From positions 1 to 23,812 of IMG/VR virus record IMGVR_UViG_3300013101_000097: a stretch of DNA of 23,812 bases; one strand, given 5' to 3'. The position numbers and the translations under genes are program-made. Shown here piece by piece: positions 1 through 6,942 of the stretch. This DNA is from a virus. The first letter of the stretch is position 1, and each line of letters starts with the position of its first letter. The notes beneath the pieces were generated by a model. The model was given only the letters and a program-made list of their open reading frames with translations, was not told where the DNA came from and searched no databases.

Positions 1-142
1 ACCTGAGAAGGGCCATCCTGAGTCAGACCTCGCTGATGGCTTACAGTATCTGTGCCTCAGTGCCGCCTCTAACGTGCTTGCGCGCGCCATGACAGCGCCC
101 ATAGCCATAGCGCCTAAGCCTCCGGCGGCAGCGTGGACATAG
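1..142 (+). CDS. terL: Terminase large subunit, C-terminal end (partial)
   Basis: Frame 2 is open from the window start to TAG at 140-142 and encodes the last 46 residues of a protein whose 5' part lies outside the window. It reads HPESDLADGLQYLCL near its start. A His-Pro-x-Ser/Glu-Asp-x-Ala-Asp-(A/G)-Leu-Gln-Tyr stretch is typical of the end of the nuclease domain of phage large terminases, where the Asp residues sit close to the metal site. The last 20 or so residues are Ala/Pro-rich and probably disordered. The protein would be the ATP-driven packaging motor and nuclease that cuts concatemers and docks on the portal, and the portal gene follows directly. The call rests on one short motif plus context. 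Confidence 0.7.
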   Translation, partial: PEKGHPESDLADGLQYLCLSAASNVLARAMTAPIAIAPKPPAAAWT

Positions 143-147
143 ACCCA

Positions 148-288
148 ATGGCACTGGAGTTATTAGCACTGCTTGACCGTATTGAGGTTGAGGATGACGT
201 GACATTAGCTACCCAACGATTTGAGATTGCTGAGAAGTATGGGTATGAAGTCGTTTGGGGTGCTGAGTGCTCAGCAGAACACCATTGA
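148..288 (+). CDS. Small acidic protein of unknown function, 46 aa
   Basis: ATG at 148 lies five bases after the terminase stop, and the ORF ends with TGA at 286-288. The product begins MALELLALLDRIEVEDDV and is acidic and probably helical. No strong SD precedes the ATG, so expression would rely on coupling to the terminase. A GTG at 133 in the same frame is an alternative start that would overlap the terminase end. I do not recognise a family. It is kept because it fills the gap before the promoter in a module that otherwise has no empty space, but it could be a chance ORF. Confidence 0.4.
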   Translation: MALELLALLDRIEVEDDVTLATQRFEIAEKYGYEVVWGAECSAEHH

Positions 289-324
289 GTAAAACTACTC
301 AGTGACGTAAAACAGTACCTTATG

Positions 325-353
325 TTGACAAGCACTCAGCATAAACTTATTCT
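325..353 (+). promoter_or_regulatory. Candidate sigma70 promoter upstream of the portal
   Basis: TTGACA at 325-330 is a perfect -35 box. A 17-base spacer separates it from TATTCT at 348-353, a 4/6 match to the -10 consensus. Transcription would begin near 360, about 20 bases before the portal start. It lies in the largest uncoded gap of the window (289-380), consistent with a promoter for the head genes. A second TTGACA at 354-359 has no usable -10 box. The call is by eye only. Confidence 0.45.
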
Positions 354-368
354 TTGACAAACCTACGT

Positions 369-373
369 TAGGA
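369..373 (+). promoter_or_regulatory. Ribosome binding site setting the portal start
   Basis: TAGGA at 369-373 ends seven bases before ATG 381. An in-frame TTG at 375 would leave only one base between the SD and the start codon, so ATG 381 is preferred. Confidence 0.6.
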
Positions 374-380
374 TTTGTCT

Positions 381-2531
381 ATGCCGTCTGGCATCACCAC
401 ACAAGCGGATGTTCGCAACCTGTCGCTAGGCGGGGGTAATCCTGCGCGACCACCACAGGACCGTAACACGGTAGGCATCCCCGCACCTGTCCAAAACGAA
501 GGCTCACAAGGTATGCTGCGCGTCATTTCCAATGGCGAAATGCAGAACGCCGAAATGGCTGAGCAGGAGCAGATACGCCGTGAAGCCTCGCAAGCAGAAG
601 AATTCAAAAAACAAGGCATCGCCGGACACATCCGCACCCAGTTTTTCCAGATGCGCTCAGACCGAGAGACCCGGGGTATATCTAACCGGTTGGTTGAGTC
701 GCTACGGGCATACAGAGGTGAATACACTCCGCAGAAGCTTACTGCTATCGCCCAGTTTGGTGGTTCTGAAGTCTACGCTAAGCTTACCCAAGTCAAATGC
801 CGTGGAGCTACTTCCATGTTGCGGGACATCTACCTGTCAGGTGATCGTCCGTGGTTCATCGAACCGACCCCAGACCCCACATTACCTGAAGATGTAACCA
901 AGTCAGTATTGGAGCTCGTCACCTCTGAAGTGGCGAAATTACAGGAGGCTGGTCAACCCATTGATCATAATACGGTCACTGATCGTATAAAGCAGCTGAC
1001 AGGGAGCGCCAAGAAAGCCGCGCTGAAGGAAGCCAAAAAGGAGGCTGACAAAGCGACCAGATACCTTGATGACATGCTGGTCGAAGGCAAGTTCTACGAA
1101 AAGCTAACTGAATTTCTGCACAACATCGCCATATTCCCATACGCATTTATGAAGGGTCCCGTAGTCAGGATGGCCACAGATGTGAAGTGGGAGAATGGTA
1201 AGGCAGTCGTCAAGGACATACCAAAAATGTACTGGACTGCCCCGAGCCCATTTGATATCTACTGGAGCAGCCAAGTTGACTACTTCGAAAACTCCCCAAT
1301 CATCGAGCATCTACGCCTTCAGAGGTCTGACCTCAATAATTTAATTGGAGTCCCCGGGTATGACGAAGCCGCAATTCGTGCAGCTCTGGAAGAATATGGG
1401 CAGGGTGGGCTTTCTGACTGGCTTGATTACACAGACACCGAAAAAGCTCACCTTGAGGGTCGCCAAGACCCCCACATCAATCACTCTGATGAAATTGATA
1501 CACTAGAATTTCACGGGAATATGCAGGGCAAAATGCTGCTGGAGTATGGATTTACTGCCGAAGAAGTACCTGATGAACAGAAAGATTATTTCTGCACCGC
1601 GTGGCTTGTCGGGTATCACATTATCAAGGTTCAGATTGACCCGAACCCTCGCAAGAGACACCCATATTACAAGTCGTCATTCGAGAAAATCCCGGGGGCG
1701 ATAATTGGCAACGGCGTGCCTGAGATTATGTCCGATGTCCAAGATGTTGCTAACGCCTCACTGAGAGCACTGGTCAATAACTTGTCGATCGCATCAGGAC
1801 CGCAGGTCGTCATCAATGATGACCGCGTCTCACCCAACACCAACACGGATGATTTATACCCGTGGAAGCGGTGGCACACCCTGACTGACCCATTTGGCTC
1901 GTCTGAGAAAGCTATTGATTTCTTCCAGCCTGACTCCCGCTCGGCTGAGCTTATTGCCGTCTACGAGAAAATGAGCATACTTGCTGACGAGATATCAGCA
2001 ATACCGCGATACATGACCGGTTCAGCAGCTGGTCAAGGAGCCGCTGGCCGCACGGCCTCAGGATTAAGTATGCTGATGGAGAATGCGGGTAAAATCATGC
2101 AGAGCGTGGCGGCGAACATCGATACCGATATTTTCCAGCCCCTGTTGGCTCGGCTCTATGATACGGTGCTATTGACTGATGAAAGCGGAAGACTTAATGG
2201 TGATGAAAATATTAGGGTGCGAGGTGTCACTTTTGCGAATCAGAGGGAGACGGAACGCGCTCGAATCCTCGAATTTCTCCAGCTTACAGCAAACCCAATG
2301 GATGCTCAGATTGTGGGTATGGAAGGTCGCGCTGAACTCTTGCGTGAGACTGCTGATCGCATTGGGTTGGATTATGCAAGTATCGTGCCGGATGAAGAAG
2401 CTATGGCCGGTCGACAAATGCAGCAACCTGATGGCGGGACCCAAGAAGGTAAGCCGGGAACTGGCGAAGCGGGTGCCGTTGACGAAGGTATGAAGGGAGC
2501 CCAATTCGGCCCCGGGGGCAAAGCAGTATGA
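381..2531 (+). CDS. Portal protein, 716 aa
   Basis: This is the dodecameric ring at the special capsid vertex through which DNA is packaged and ejected. The start is ATG 381 because of the SD just upstream. The length matches the large portals of P22-like and related podoviruses (about 700 aa), longer than T7-type portals (about 530 aa). Visible features are a charged N-terminal arm (to about residue 85), a helical RGEYTPQKL segment, a Cys-x-Gly-Ala-Thr region followed by DIYLSGDRPWFIEPTPDP (about 150-170), a long middle domain with a DVQDVANASLRALVNNL helix near 450-470, and GRTASGLSMLM near 560, resembling the helix-rich stem of portals. The C-terminal 45 residues are Gly/Gln-rich and look disordered. 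Its place between the terminase and the scaffold supports the call. It overlaps the next gene by ATGA. Confidence 0.82.
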   Translation: MPSGITTQADVRNLSLGGGNPARPPQDRNTVGIPAPVQNEGSQGMLRVISNGEMQNAEMAEQEQIRREASQAEEFKKQGIAGHIRTQFFQMRSDRETRGISNRLVESLRAYRGEYTPQKLTAIAQFGGSEVYAKLTQVKCRGATSMLRDIYLSGDRPWFIEPTPDPTLPEDVTKSVLELVTSEVAKLQEAGQPIDHNTVTDRIKQLTGSAKKAALKEAKKEADKATRYLDDMLVEGKFYEKLTEFLHNIAIFPYAFMKGPVVRMATDVKWENGKAVVKDIPKMYWTAPSPFDIYWSSQVDYFENSPIIEHLRLQRSDLNNLIGVPGYDEAAIRAALEEYGQGGLSDWLDYTDTEKAHLEGRQDPHINHSDEIDTLEFHGNMQGKMLLEYGFTAEEVPDEQKDYFCTAWLVGYHIIKVQIDPNPRKRHPYYKSSFEKIPGAIIGNGVPEIMSDVQDVANASLRALVNNLSIASGPQVVINDDRVSPNTNTDDLYPWKRWHTLTDPFGSSEKAIDFFQPDSRSAELIAVYEKMSILADEISAIPRYMTGSAAGQGAAGRTASGLSMLMENAGKIMQSVAANIDTDIFQPLLARLYDTVLLTDESGRLNGDENIRVRGVTFANQRETERARILEFLQLTANPMDAQIVGMEGRAELLRETADRIGLDYASIVPDEEAMAGRQMQQPDGGTQEGKPGTGEAGAVDEGMKGAQFGPGGKAV

Positions 2532-2803
2532 CTTACCCAAATCCTTATGTGAGGAAGGTACGCAAGCGCGTTAAAATGGCGAAGGGTGGCGAGGTCGCTG
2601 GTGGACCCAATGACGCCAAGCTGAAAGAAGCTGAGAAGCGGTTCGGCAAATACAAAGGCACCGAGAATGAACGCCATGGCCATCCCCTGATTGATGCAGC
2701 AGTCAATCTGATGGGTGGATCAAAGGCAACAGACAAAGCTCAGAAAGGCTACGCCGCGCGGCGCAAGCATCTTGTTGATAAAGAAGTGAAAAAAGCGGAG
2801 TAA
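2528..2803 (+). CDS. Small basic protein of unknown function, 91 aa
   Basis: ATG 2528 overlaps the portal TGA (ATGA), so translation is coupled to the portal. The product is Lys/Arg-rich with a very basic N-terminus (VRKVRKRVKMAKGG). It contains GGEV-x-GGPND at residues 20-28, which resembles the GGEV-x-GPGGPTDD motif of the 399-aa internal virion protein far downstream. A second in-frame ATG at 2576 would give a protein starting MAKGGEV. The rest is charged and helical, ending in a KKAE tail. No family is recognised. Its charge and location suggest a minor head or DNA-contacting protein, which is inference. Confidence 0.65.
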   Translation: MTYPNPYVRKVRKRVKMAKGGEVAGGPNDAKLKEAEKRFGKYKGTENERHGHPLIDAAVNLMGGSKATDKAQKGYAARRKHLVDKEVKKAE

Positions 2804-2806
2804 ATT

Positions 2807-3151
2807 ATGACCAGACGATCACAAGCAACATCACGCGCCCGATACGGAGTTGATTCCTCTGGGTGGAACGGCTCAGTGCTTAGTATTAGCAACCCCTTAC
2901 CAATTACCGGTGCCCCCGGTGGTGGGTCAGTGGCAGCTAATTTGAGTGGCCCTGATGGTCCTTTGGTTGGTGTCACCTTGTTGGGTACAACTGAAGACGC
3001 TGCCGTGGCTACTATTGATGCATCAGAAGTAACTGATTCCAATGGTAATGCCTCGTTTACATATTCTCGGGTAGCTACAGGTAAGACCAACCTCAACATT
3101 ACCTATGTCGGTGCTCCGCATGTAACGCATCTGGCAGTAGTGGTGACATAA
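2807..3151 (+). CDS. Ig-like (Big_1-type) domain protein, possible capsid decoration, 114 aa
   Basis: ATG 2807 is preceded by GGAG at 2797-2800. Residues 1-40 are an extended arm with a basic start (TRRSQATSRARYG). Residues about 42-113 have alternating beta-strand character, with a VTDSNGNASFTYS hairpin followed by G-x-T-N-L-N-I-TYVG. This is the signature of invasin/intimin-type bacterial Ig-like domains, where a D-x-N-G-x-A turn precedes a strand and a final I-T-Y strand closes the sandwich. Ig-like domains are common on phage surfaces as decorations of capsid and tail. Its place between portal and scaffold suggests a capsid decoration protein; a tail or adhesion role is possible. The fold call is by motif only. 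Confidence 0.65.
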   Translation: MTRRSQATSRARYGVDSSGWNGSVLSISNPLPITGAPGGGSVAANLSGPDGPLVGVTLLGTTEDAAVATIDASEVTDSNGNASFTYSRVATGKTNLNITYVGAPHVTHLAVVVT

Positions 3152-3200
3152 GGCATTTGATGTCACGTACTCACCACTATCTTCACAAGTGCGCAAATTG

Positions 3201-3220
3201 CTGTTACCATTTGGTAACAG
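3201..3220. repeat. Perfect 9-bp inverted repeat (dyad) in the gap before 3251
   Basis: CTGTTACCA at 3201-3209 and TGGTAACAG at 3212-3220 are exact reverse complements with two bases (TT) between them. It lies in a 99-base gap (3152-3250), 30 bases before the next start codon. No T-run follows, so it is not a standard terminator. It could be an operator-like site or an mRNA hairpin that protects or processes the transcript. The rest of the gap shows no clear feature except the GGAG SD of the next gene at 3240-3243. Confidence 0.6.
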
Positions 3221-3250
3221 ACCTGTAAATTTATAGATCGGAGAAATCCA

Positions 3251-3445
3251 ATGACTAACGCATCAATCGCCAAAATCACGGGCCAGCCGCTCAACCTGTC
3301 GAAAGGTCAGACTACCCGCACCGCACCGGTTTCTGGCCCCTCTGCATGTGGGTGTGGCAAATTCTCACCCCGTGCTGGCGCGAACAAGCAGGGCAAATAC
3401 ATCGTTGACGGTGTAACTGCTTACGGCTCAAGCGGCAAGGGGTAA
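3251..3445 (+). CDS. Small Gly/Ser-rich protein of unknown function, 64 aa
   Basis: ATG 3251 has a good SD (GGAG at 3240-3243). The product is rich in Gly, Ser, Thr and Lys. It has a Cys-Gly-Cys pair in the segment SACGCGKFSPRAG and an aromatic-poor tail ending AYGSSGKG. No membrane segment or recognisable domain is present. It is the first of three short proteins of similar character and spacing that sit between the Ig-like gene and the scaffold. A minor virion role is plausible from position only. Confidence 0.6.
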   Translation: MTNASIAKITGQPLNLSKGQTTRTAPVSGPSACGCGKFSPRAGANKQGKYIVDGVTAYGSSGKG

Positions 3446-3452
3446 CCAAGCC

Positions 3453-3686
3453 ATGTATGAAATATATCCGAAAAAAGCCAGCGCCGGTAAAGCTGGGTCC
3501 AAAGCTGGGTGGCCTGATGGCTACGGGGATAAGTACCCTGACAAAATGCCTACCAAGCAGGATGACCACAACAAAGTCGTGTGCAACACTCAGCACGGCA
3601 ACGGTCAGAAACCTGCAGCCAAGACTTACCCCAAGAACCCGGGGTATGGCGGTATGTTTTCTGCGCTGAACGGCCTTCCCTCTTAG
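3453..3686 (+). CDS. Small Lys/Gly-rich protein of unknown function, 77 aa
   Basis: ATG 3453 follows the previous stop by seven bases. A purine-rich AAGGGG stretch lies about a dozen bases upstream. The protein is hydrophilic, with many Lys, Gly, Pro and Tyr residues in short repeats (YPKK, KYPDK, YPKNPGYGG) and a short hydrophobic end (MFSALNGLPS). Another ORF starts four bases later in a different frame (3457-3669), but it ends before the SD of the next gene and has less protein-like composition. Function unknown. Confidence 0.6.
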   Translation: MYEIYPKKASAGKAGSKAGWPDGYGDKYPDKMPTKQDDHNKVVCNTQHGNGQKPAAKTYPKNPGYGGMFSALNGLPS

Positions 3687-3695
3687 GAGCCCAAA

Positions 3696-3920
3696 ATGTT
3701 CGACACAGCAGCCAAAAAAGGTAGTAGGGGTTTCGTCCCCGGCGCTCAGGTCATTAATGGCATGAAGCTGTCGAATCAGCGAGATACGGGTTTTTATGAA
3801 GGTCAGAATCTCATTGGCGATGCTGACAAAACCCGCATGAATATTTATTCGAAGACTGGTGGTCCAGACCCTTCGAGTGTGAGTTACCCGATTACAAGAT
3901 ATCGTAGTCGGAGACCATAG
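3696..3920 (+). CDS. Small protein of unknown function, 74 aa
   Basis: ATG 3696 has a strong SD, AGGAG at 3685-3689, which overlaps the stop of the previous gene. The product begins MFDTAAKKGSRGFVPGAQV and ends in a basic tail, RYRSRRP. It has no hydrophobic segment and no domain I recognise. The tight SD-stop overlap shows that it belongs to the same operon as its neighbours. Confidence 0.62.
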   Translation: MFDTAAKKGSRGFVPGAQVINGMKLSNQRDTGFYEGQNLIGDADKTRMNIYSKTGGPDPSSVSYPITRYRSRRP

Positions 3921-3922
3921 CC

Positions 3923-4153
3923 TTGCGGCTATCGGTCAAGCAGGCGGAGGCAGCTCTTCGACTTAGGAGTAATCCAGATTTTATGGATATTCTTGAGGCC
4001 CTGAATGCCTACCGTCAAGAAGCGATTGAATTTACTTTATACGGCCCCGGTGACGTGGCCAATGTAAATAGAGGCATCGCACGCGGCGCTACCGAAGTAT
4101 TACGCGGACTCGGTAAGGCTGAAGCAATAGTGAAGGGCGCGTCAGGAAAATAA
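3923..4153 (+). CDS. Small helical protein of unknown function, 76 aa
   Basis: The best start is TTG 3923, two bases after the previous stop, with GGAG at 3910-3913 about nine bases upstream. ATG 3984 is a later alternative that would remove the first 20 residues. The product has a run of predicted helix (VKQAEAALRLRSNPDFMDIL), a turn, and a second Ala/Gly-rich helix (RGIARGATEVLRGL). Short helical proteins with an ALRLR-x-NPDF segment occur beside scaffold genes of podoviruses as I recall them, but I cannot name a family. It ends one base before the scaffold start. Confidence 0.6.
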   Translation: MRLSVKQAEAALRLRSNPDFMDILEALNAYRQEAIEFTLYGPGDVANVNRGIARGATEVLRGLGKAEAIVKGASGK

Positions 4154-4154
4154 A

Positions 4155-5240
4155 ATGGGCAAAGTACTGCCAAAGCAAGTACAGAAGCAGATTGATGAAG
4201 CTGACCGTATAGCCAGCGAAATGGAAGCCGCGCAGTCAGGTGGCACACCTGAATTGCAGGTAGTTGGTGATGAACCACCAGCACCGACTGACAATACGGA
4301 CCCAACCCTGACACCTCAGGACAAAAACCTGAGTTTCGAGGCCCCTCAGCCGGAAGCAGACGCGCTTGATACACCCATCGTCGCTCCTGCTGAGCCGGTA
4401 GTAGCAACTGAGCTCGGTGAACCTGACAACTGGGAGCATAAGTACAAAACGCTCCAAGGTATGTTCAACAGTGAGAAGCAAAACGTGCTGAACCTCACTA
4501 CTCAGGTTGAATCGATGCGTAACACGCTGGCGGGATTATCCGCAGCGCGCGAGGCTCAAGTTGTTGACGAGCCCGTAGCAGCAGCTGCAAAAAGCGCGCT
4601 GACTGAGGACGAGATTAAGGACTATGGTCCTGATCTGATTGACGTGATGAAACGCGCTGCAGTTGAGGCCGTACAGGGAGAACTCTCTGAACTCCGTCGA
4701 GAAAATGCTGACCTTAAAGCCGTAGTTGGCTCGGTCGGCCACACGCAGGAAGTCACTGCGAAAGATAAGTTGTACGCAGGTCTAGTCGCCGCAGTGCCAA
4801 ACTGGAGGCAGGTGAATAATCATCCTGACTTCCTCGCTTGGCTTAACGAGAAAGACGTGTATGCTGGCGTAGCCAGAGGGCAGATGCTCACAAGGGCATT
4901 TGGCGCGAATGATACCGATAGGGTCATTCAATTTTTTAAAGGCTTTTTGAGTGAAAATGCAGCTTTACAACCCGCAGCAGTGGCAGACACATCAACGGTG
5001 GGGGTCCCGAGACCTACCCCTAAAGTGGACTTGGCATCGCTAGCATCACCCGGGCAAGGCTCAGGTGGTGGGGCTGACAATATCAACGAAACTGGTCATT
5101 TGTGGAAGGAATCGGAAATCGGTGCCTTTTATGAAGATTGCCGCAAGGGGGTCTTCAAAGGTCGTGATGCTGAAAAGCAGGCGACTGAACAGGAAATCCA
5201 GAATGCCCTTACCCAAGGCAGAATCTTGGTCGGGCAGTAA
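4155..5240 (+). CDS. Capsid assembly scaffolding protein, 361 aa
   Basis: The call rests on position directly before the coat gene, acidic and helical composition, and two typical segments. Residues about 30-85 are Pro/Asp/Glu-rich and disordered. Residues about 93-130 (EHKYKTLQGMFNSEKQN onward) form a coiled coil; a KYKTLQGM motif is familiar from podoviral scaffold-region proteins. A second coil covers about 165-190. The last 45 residues (from WKESEIGAFYEDC to the GRI near the end) form an amphipathic helix of the kind that binds coat protein in P22-type scaffolds. The protein would fill the prohead and leave or be cleaved before packaging. No protease motif is visible. Confidence 0.72.
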   Translation: MGKVLPKQVQKQIDEADRIASEMEAAQSGGTPELQVVGDEPPAPTDNTDPTLTPQDKNLSFEAPQPEADALDTPIVAPAEPVVATELGEPDNWEHKYKTLQGMFNSEKQNVLNLTTQVESMRNTLAGLSAAREAQVVDEPVAAAAKSALTEDEIKDYGPDLIDVMKRAAVEAVQGELSELRRENADLKAVVGSVGHTQEVTAKDKLYAGLVAAVPNWRQVNNHPDFLAWLNEKDVYAGVARGQMLTRAFGANDTDRVIQFFKGFLSENAALQPAAVADTSTVGVPRPTPKVDLASLASPGQGSGGGADNINETGHLWKESEIGAFYEDCRKGVFKGRDAEKQATEQEIQNALTQGRILVGQ

Positions 5241-5264
5241 CCGTTTAATTAGGAGATATTTGTC

Positions 5265-6257
5265 ATGTCATATCCAGTTAGTTCAACCCCGTATCCCGGT
5301 GGTGCTGGCGCAGTAGCCAACCCCGCATACACGGGCATTTTCATCCCGGCCCTATGGTCTGGAAAGCTCATCGAGAAGTTTTACGATGCCACGGTTCTGG
5401 CAGCGATTGCCAACACCGATTACGCTGGCGAGATTGCGAATCAGGGCGACACCGTCCATATCCGCACCAAGCCGACTCTGACCATCAACGATTACGAGGC
5501 TGATCAGGACATTGATATCGAACGTCCTTCCAGCAACCTCGTCGATCTGCTTATCGACAAAGGTAAGTATTTCGCAGCGATCGTGGATGACGTCATGGAG
5601 ACTCAGGCTGATCTGAATCTTCTGGGCATGTGGTCTGACGATGCTTCCGAGCAGATGAAGATTGCAATCGACTCCGATGTTCTGGGGAACATAGCTGCCG
5701 GTGTCATTACCAATTACCCCGCTGGTACTGCTGGTAATTCCGGTAATCAGGGTCTGACTGCTGGTCGTATTTCAGCAGACATCGTCCTCGGTGTAACTGG
5801 TACGCCGGTATCGCTGGTCGCCAAAGGTGGTGATGGTACGACTACTGTCGACATCATCGACGCAATCCTGCGTATGGGCCAATGTCTGGACGAAGCCAAT
5901 ATCCCCGAACAGGGTCGTTGGTTGCTTCTCCCAGCATGGGCTACCGCGATGATCAAAGGCTCCGAGCTGCGTGATGCGTCTCTTACCGGTGACGGTATGA
6001 CGATGCTTCGCAATGGTCGTTTGGGCATGATCGATCGTTTCACCCTCTACGCGTCAAACCTGCTGCCTGTAGCTACCACGGAGACCACAATCTTCGCTGG
6101 CCACAGCCACGGCCTGACGTTTGCCAGCCAGCTGACCAAGATGGAAACCATCCGTGCAGAACGCACGTTTGGTACTATCATGCGCGGTCTGCAGGTGTAC
6201 GGATACAAAGTTACTGATGGCACCGCCATCTGTGCTCTGGTTGCCGACAAAGGCTAA
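5265..6257 (+). CDS. Major capsid protein, HK97 fold, 330 aa
   Basis: ATG 5265 has a clear SD (AGGAG near 5251-5255). The sequence is typical of coat proteins of podoviruses: an N-terminal arm with FIPALWSGKLIEKFYDATVLAAIANTDY, then GDTVHIRTKPTLTINDYEAD and a helical LLIDKGKYFAAIVDDVMETQAD segment. This order of N-arm, beta strand and long spine helix fits HK97-fold coat proteins of the P22/T7-related kind. Residues about 170-190 may form the extra surface loop. No Lys/Asn crosslink system or N-terminal protease-cleaved domain is evident. It is the last gene before a strong terminator, as expected for an abundant product. Confidence 0.85.
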   Translation: MSYPVSSTPYPGGAGAVANPAYTGIFIPALWSGKLIEKFYDATVLAAIANTDYAGEIANQGDTVHIRTKPTLTINDYEADQDIDIERPSSNLVDLLIDKGKYFAAIVDDVMETQADLNLLGMWSDDASEQMKIAIDSDVLGNIAAGVITNYPAGTAGNSGNQGLTAGRISADIVLGVTGTPVSLVAKGGDGTTTVDIIDAILRMGQCLDEANIPEQGRWLLLPAWATAMIKGSELRDASLTGDGMTMLRNGRLGMIDRFTLYASNLLPVATTETTIFAGHSHGLTFASQLTKMETIRAERTFGTIMRGLQVYGYKVTDGTAICALVADKG

Positions 6258-6261
6258 GTAG

Positions 6262-6290
6262 TTGAAGTAATTGAGGGGTGGGGCTATTAT
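6262..6290 (+). promoter_or_regulatory. Possible promoter overlapping the terminator
   Basis: TTGAAG at 6262-6267 and TATTAT at 6285-6290 are 17 bases apart and match the sigma70 boxes at 4/6 and 5/6 positions. The -10 box would lie in the loop of the terminator. Transcripts would start near 6297, beyond the left arm of the stem, so they would escape the terminator. The signal may be chance. Confidence 0.25.
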
Positions 6291-6308
6291 GGCCTCACCT
6301 CTTTTTTT
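6273..6308 (+). terminator. Rho-independent terminator after the capsid gene
   Basis: A GC-rich stem pairs GAGG..TGGGGCT with GGCCTCACCTC (with a two-G bulge and wobble pairs), closes on an ATTAT loop, and is followed by seven T residues at 6302-6308. It sits 15 bases after the coat stop and separates the head operon from the tail operon. Read-through at some level is likely, because no strong promoter follows. Confidence 0.82.
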
Positions 6309-6323
6309 GACTAGAGATTTTTA

Positions 6324-6596
6324 ATGGCTAAACGACGAGTGCTACGGCATAAAGTGACAGGTGCGATTTTCGGTTGGAACCCAGCAATGGCGAAAAACCC
6401 AAAGGTCGAAGAAGTTGAGCTGGATTTGACTAAGCCACAATCCAAGCCTGATGATAAGCCTGCTACGGTTTCGGTGAAGAAAGCTGCGCCGAAGAAGAAA
6501 GCTGCCAAAGCCCCAATGACACCATTGGTCGCAGACTCTGAAGAAGAGCTCGACGAATTGCTTGCGGGGTTAGATAAGGATGGCGAAGACGGTTGA
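6324..6596 (+). CDS. Small protein with K/A-rich linker and acidic tail, 90 aa
   Basis: ATG 6324 is the first gene after the terminator; its SD (AGAG at 6313-6316) is weak. Residues 1-22 contain a short aromatic segment (GAIFGWNPA). Residues 51-64 are VKKAAPKKKAAKAP, like the basic tail of histone H1 or other DNA-associated proteins. Residues 71-90 are strongly acidic (DSEEELDELLAGLDKDGEDG). The clustering of charges suggests a flexible minor virion protein. No family recognised. It overlaps the next gene by 17 bases in another frame. Confidence 0.6.
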   Translation: MAKRRVLRHKVTGAIFGWNPAMAKNPKVEEVELDLTKPQSKPDDKPATVSVKKAAPKKKAAKAPMTPLVADSEEELDELLAGLDKDGEDG

Positions 6597-6942
6597 ACAA
6601 ATTCTGGGTGGTGCTCGGATAATACTGCAGGATTTAGTACTCCCGTACCGAAATTCTCAAGACGACCTCTTGAGCGCCTTGAACGCTGGCCTCTACGAGT
6701 TAAAGCGCATTCGCCCTGATGCATGGCTCACTTACTATGGTCAGGAACTCCCCCAATACGCGGATAATGCTACCGACTTAGCAGCAAGTATCCCTACTAA
6801 CCCCATGTTCTACCAGAGCCTGATTTATTTCGTGGCTGGTTATGCTGAGTTGAAAGATGATGAATACTCTGTCGACTCCAGAGCATCCCTGCTGTTGCGT
6901 GCATTCGGTTCCAATAACACCAAGCCGGGGAGTATCGGATAA
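6580..6942 (+). CDS. Head-tail adaptor protein, 120 aa
   Basis: The product begins with a helical segment (VEQILGGARIILQDL), then LLSALNAGLYELKRIRPDAW, the pattern of podoviral adaptor proteins that attach beneath the portal (a helix with ILQD, then LN-x-G, then RPDA). The remainder is helical and ends in a short tail. In such phages the adaptor forms a dodecameric ring linking the portal to the tail tube. ATG 6580 overlaps the previous gene; GGGG near 6566 may serve as SD. Its stop TAA overlaps the next start (TAATG). The family call is from pattern memory and context. Confidence 0.65.
   Translation: MAKTVEQILGGARIILQDLVLPYRNSQDDLLSALNAGLYELKRIRPDAWLTYYGQELPQYADNATDLAASIPTNPMFYQSLIYFVAGYAELKDDEYSVDSRASLLLRAFGSNNTKPGSIG

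Noticed and set aside
354-359. Second TTGACA as another promoter -35 box
   Set aside because: At 16-18 bases downstream there is no -10-like box, and the site would place a start inside the portal gene.
361-373. Small hairpin CCTA-CGT-TAGG covering the portal SD
   Set aside because: Four base pairs with a three-base loop is too weak to be taken as regulatory.
3457-3669. A 70-codon ORF nested in the 77-aa gene in another frame
   Set aside because: It starts four bases after the better-placed ATG, has no SD of its own, and its stop does not connect to the next gene's SD as that of 3453-3686 does.
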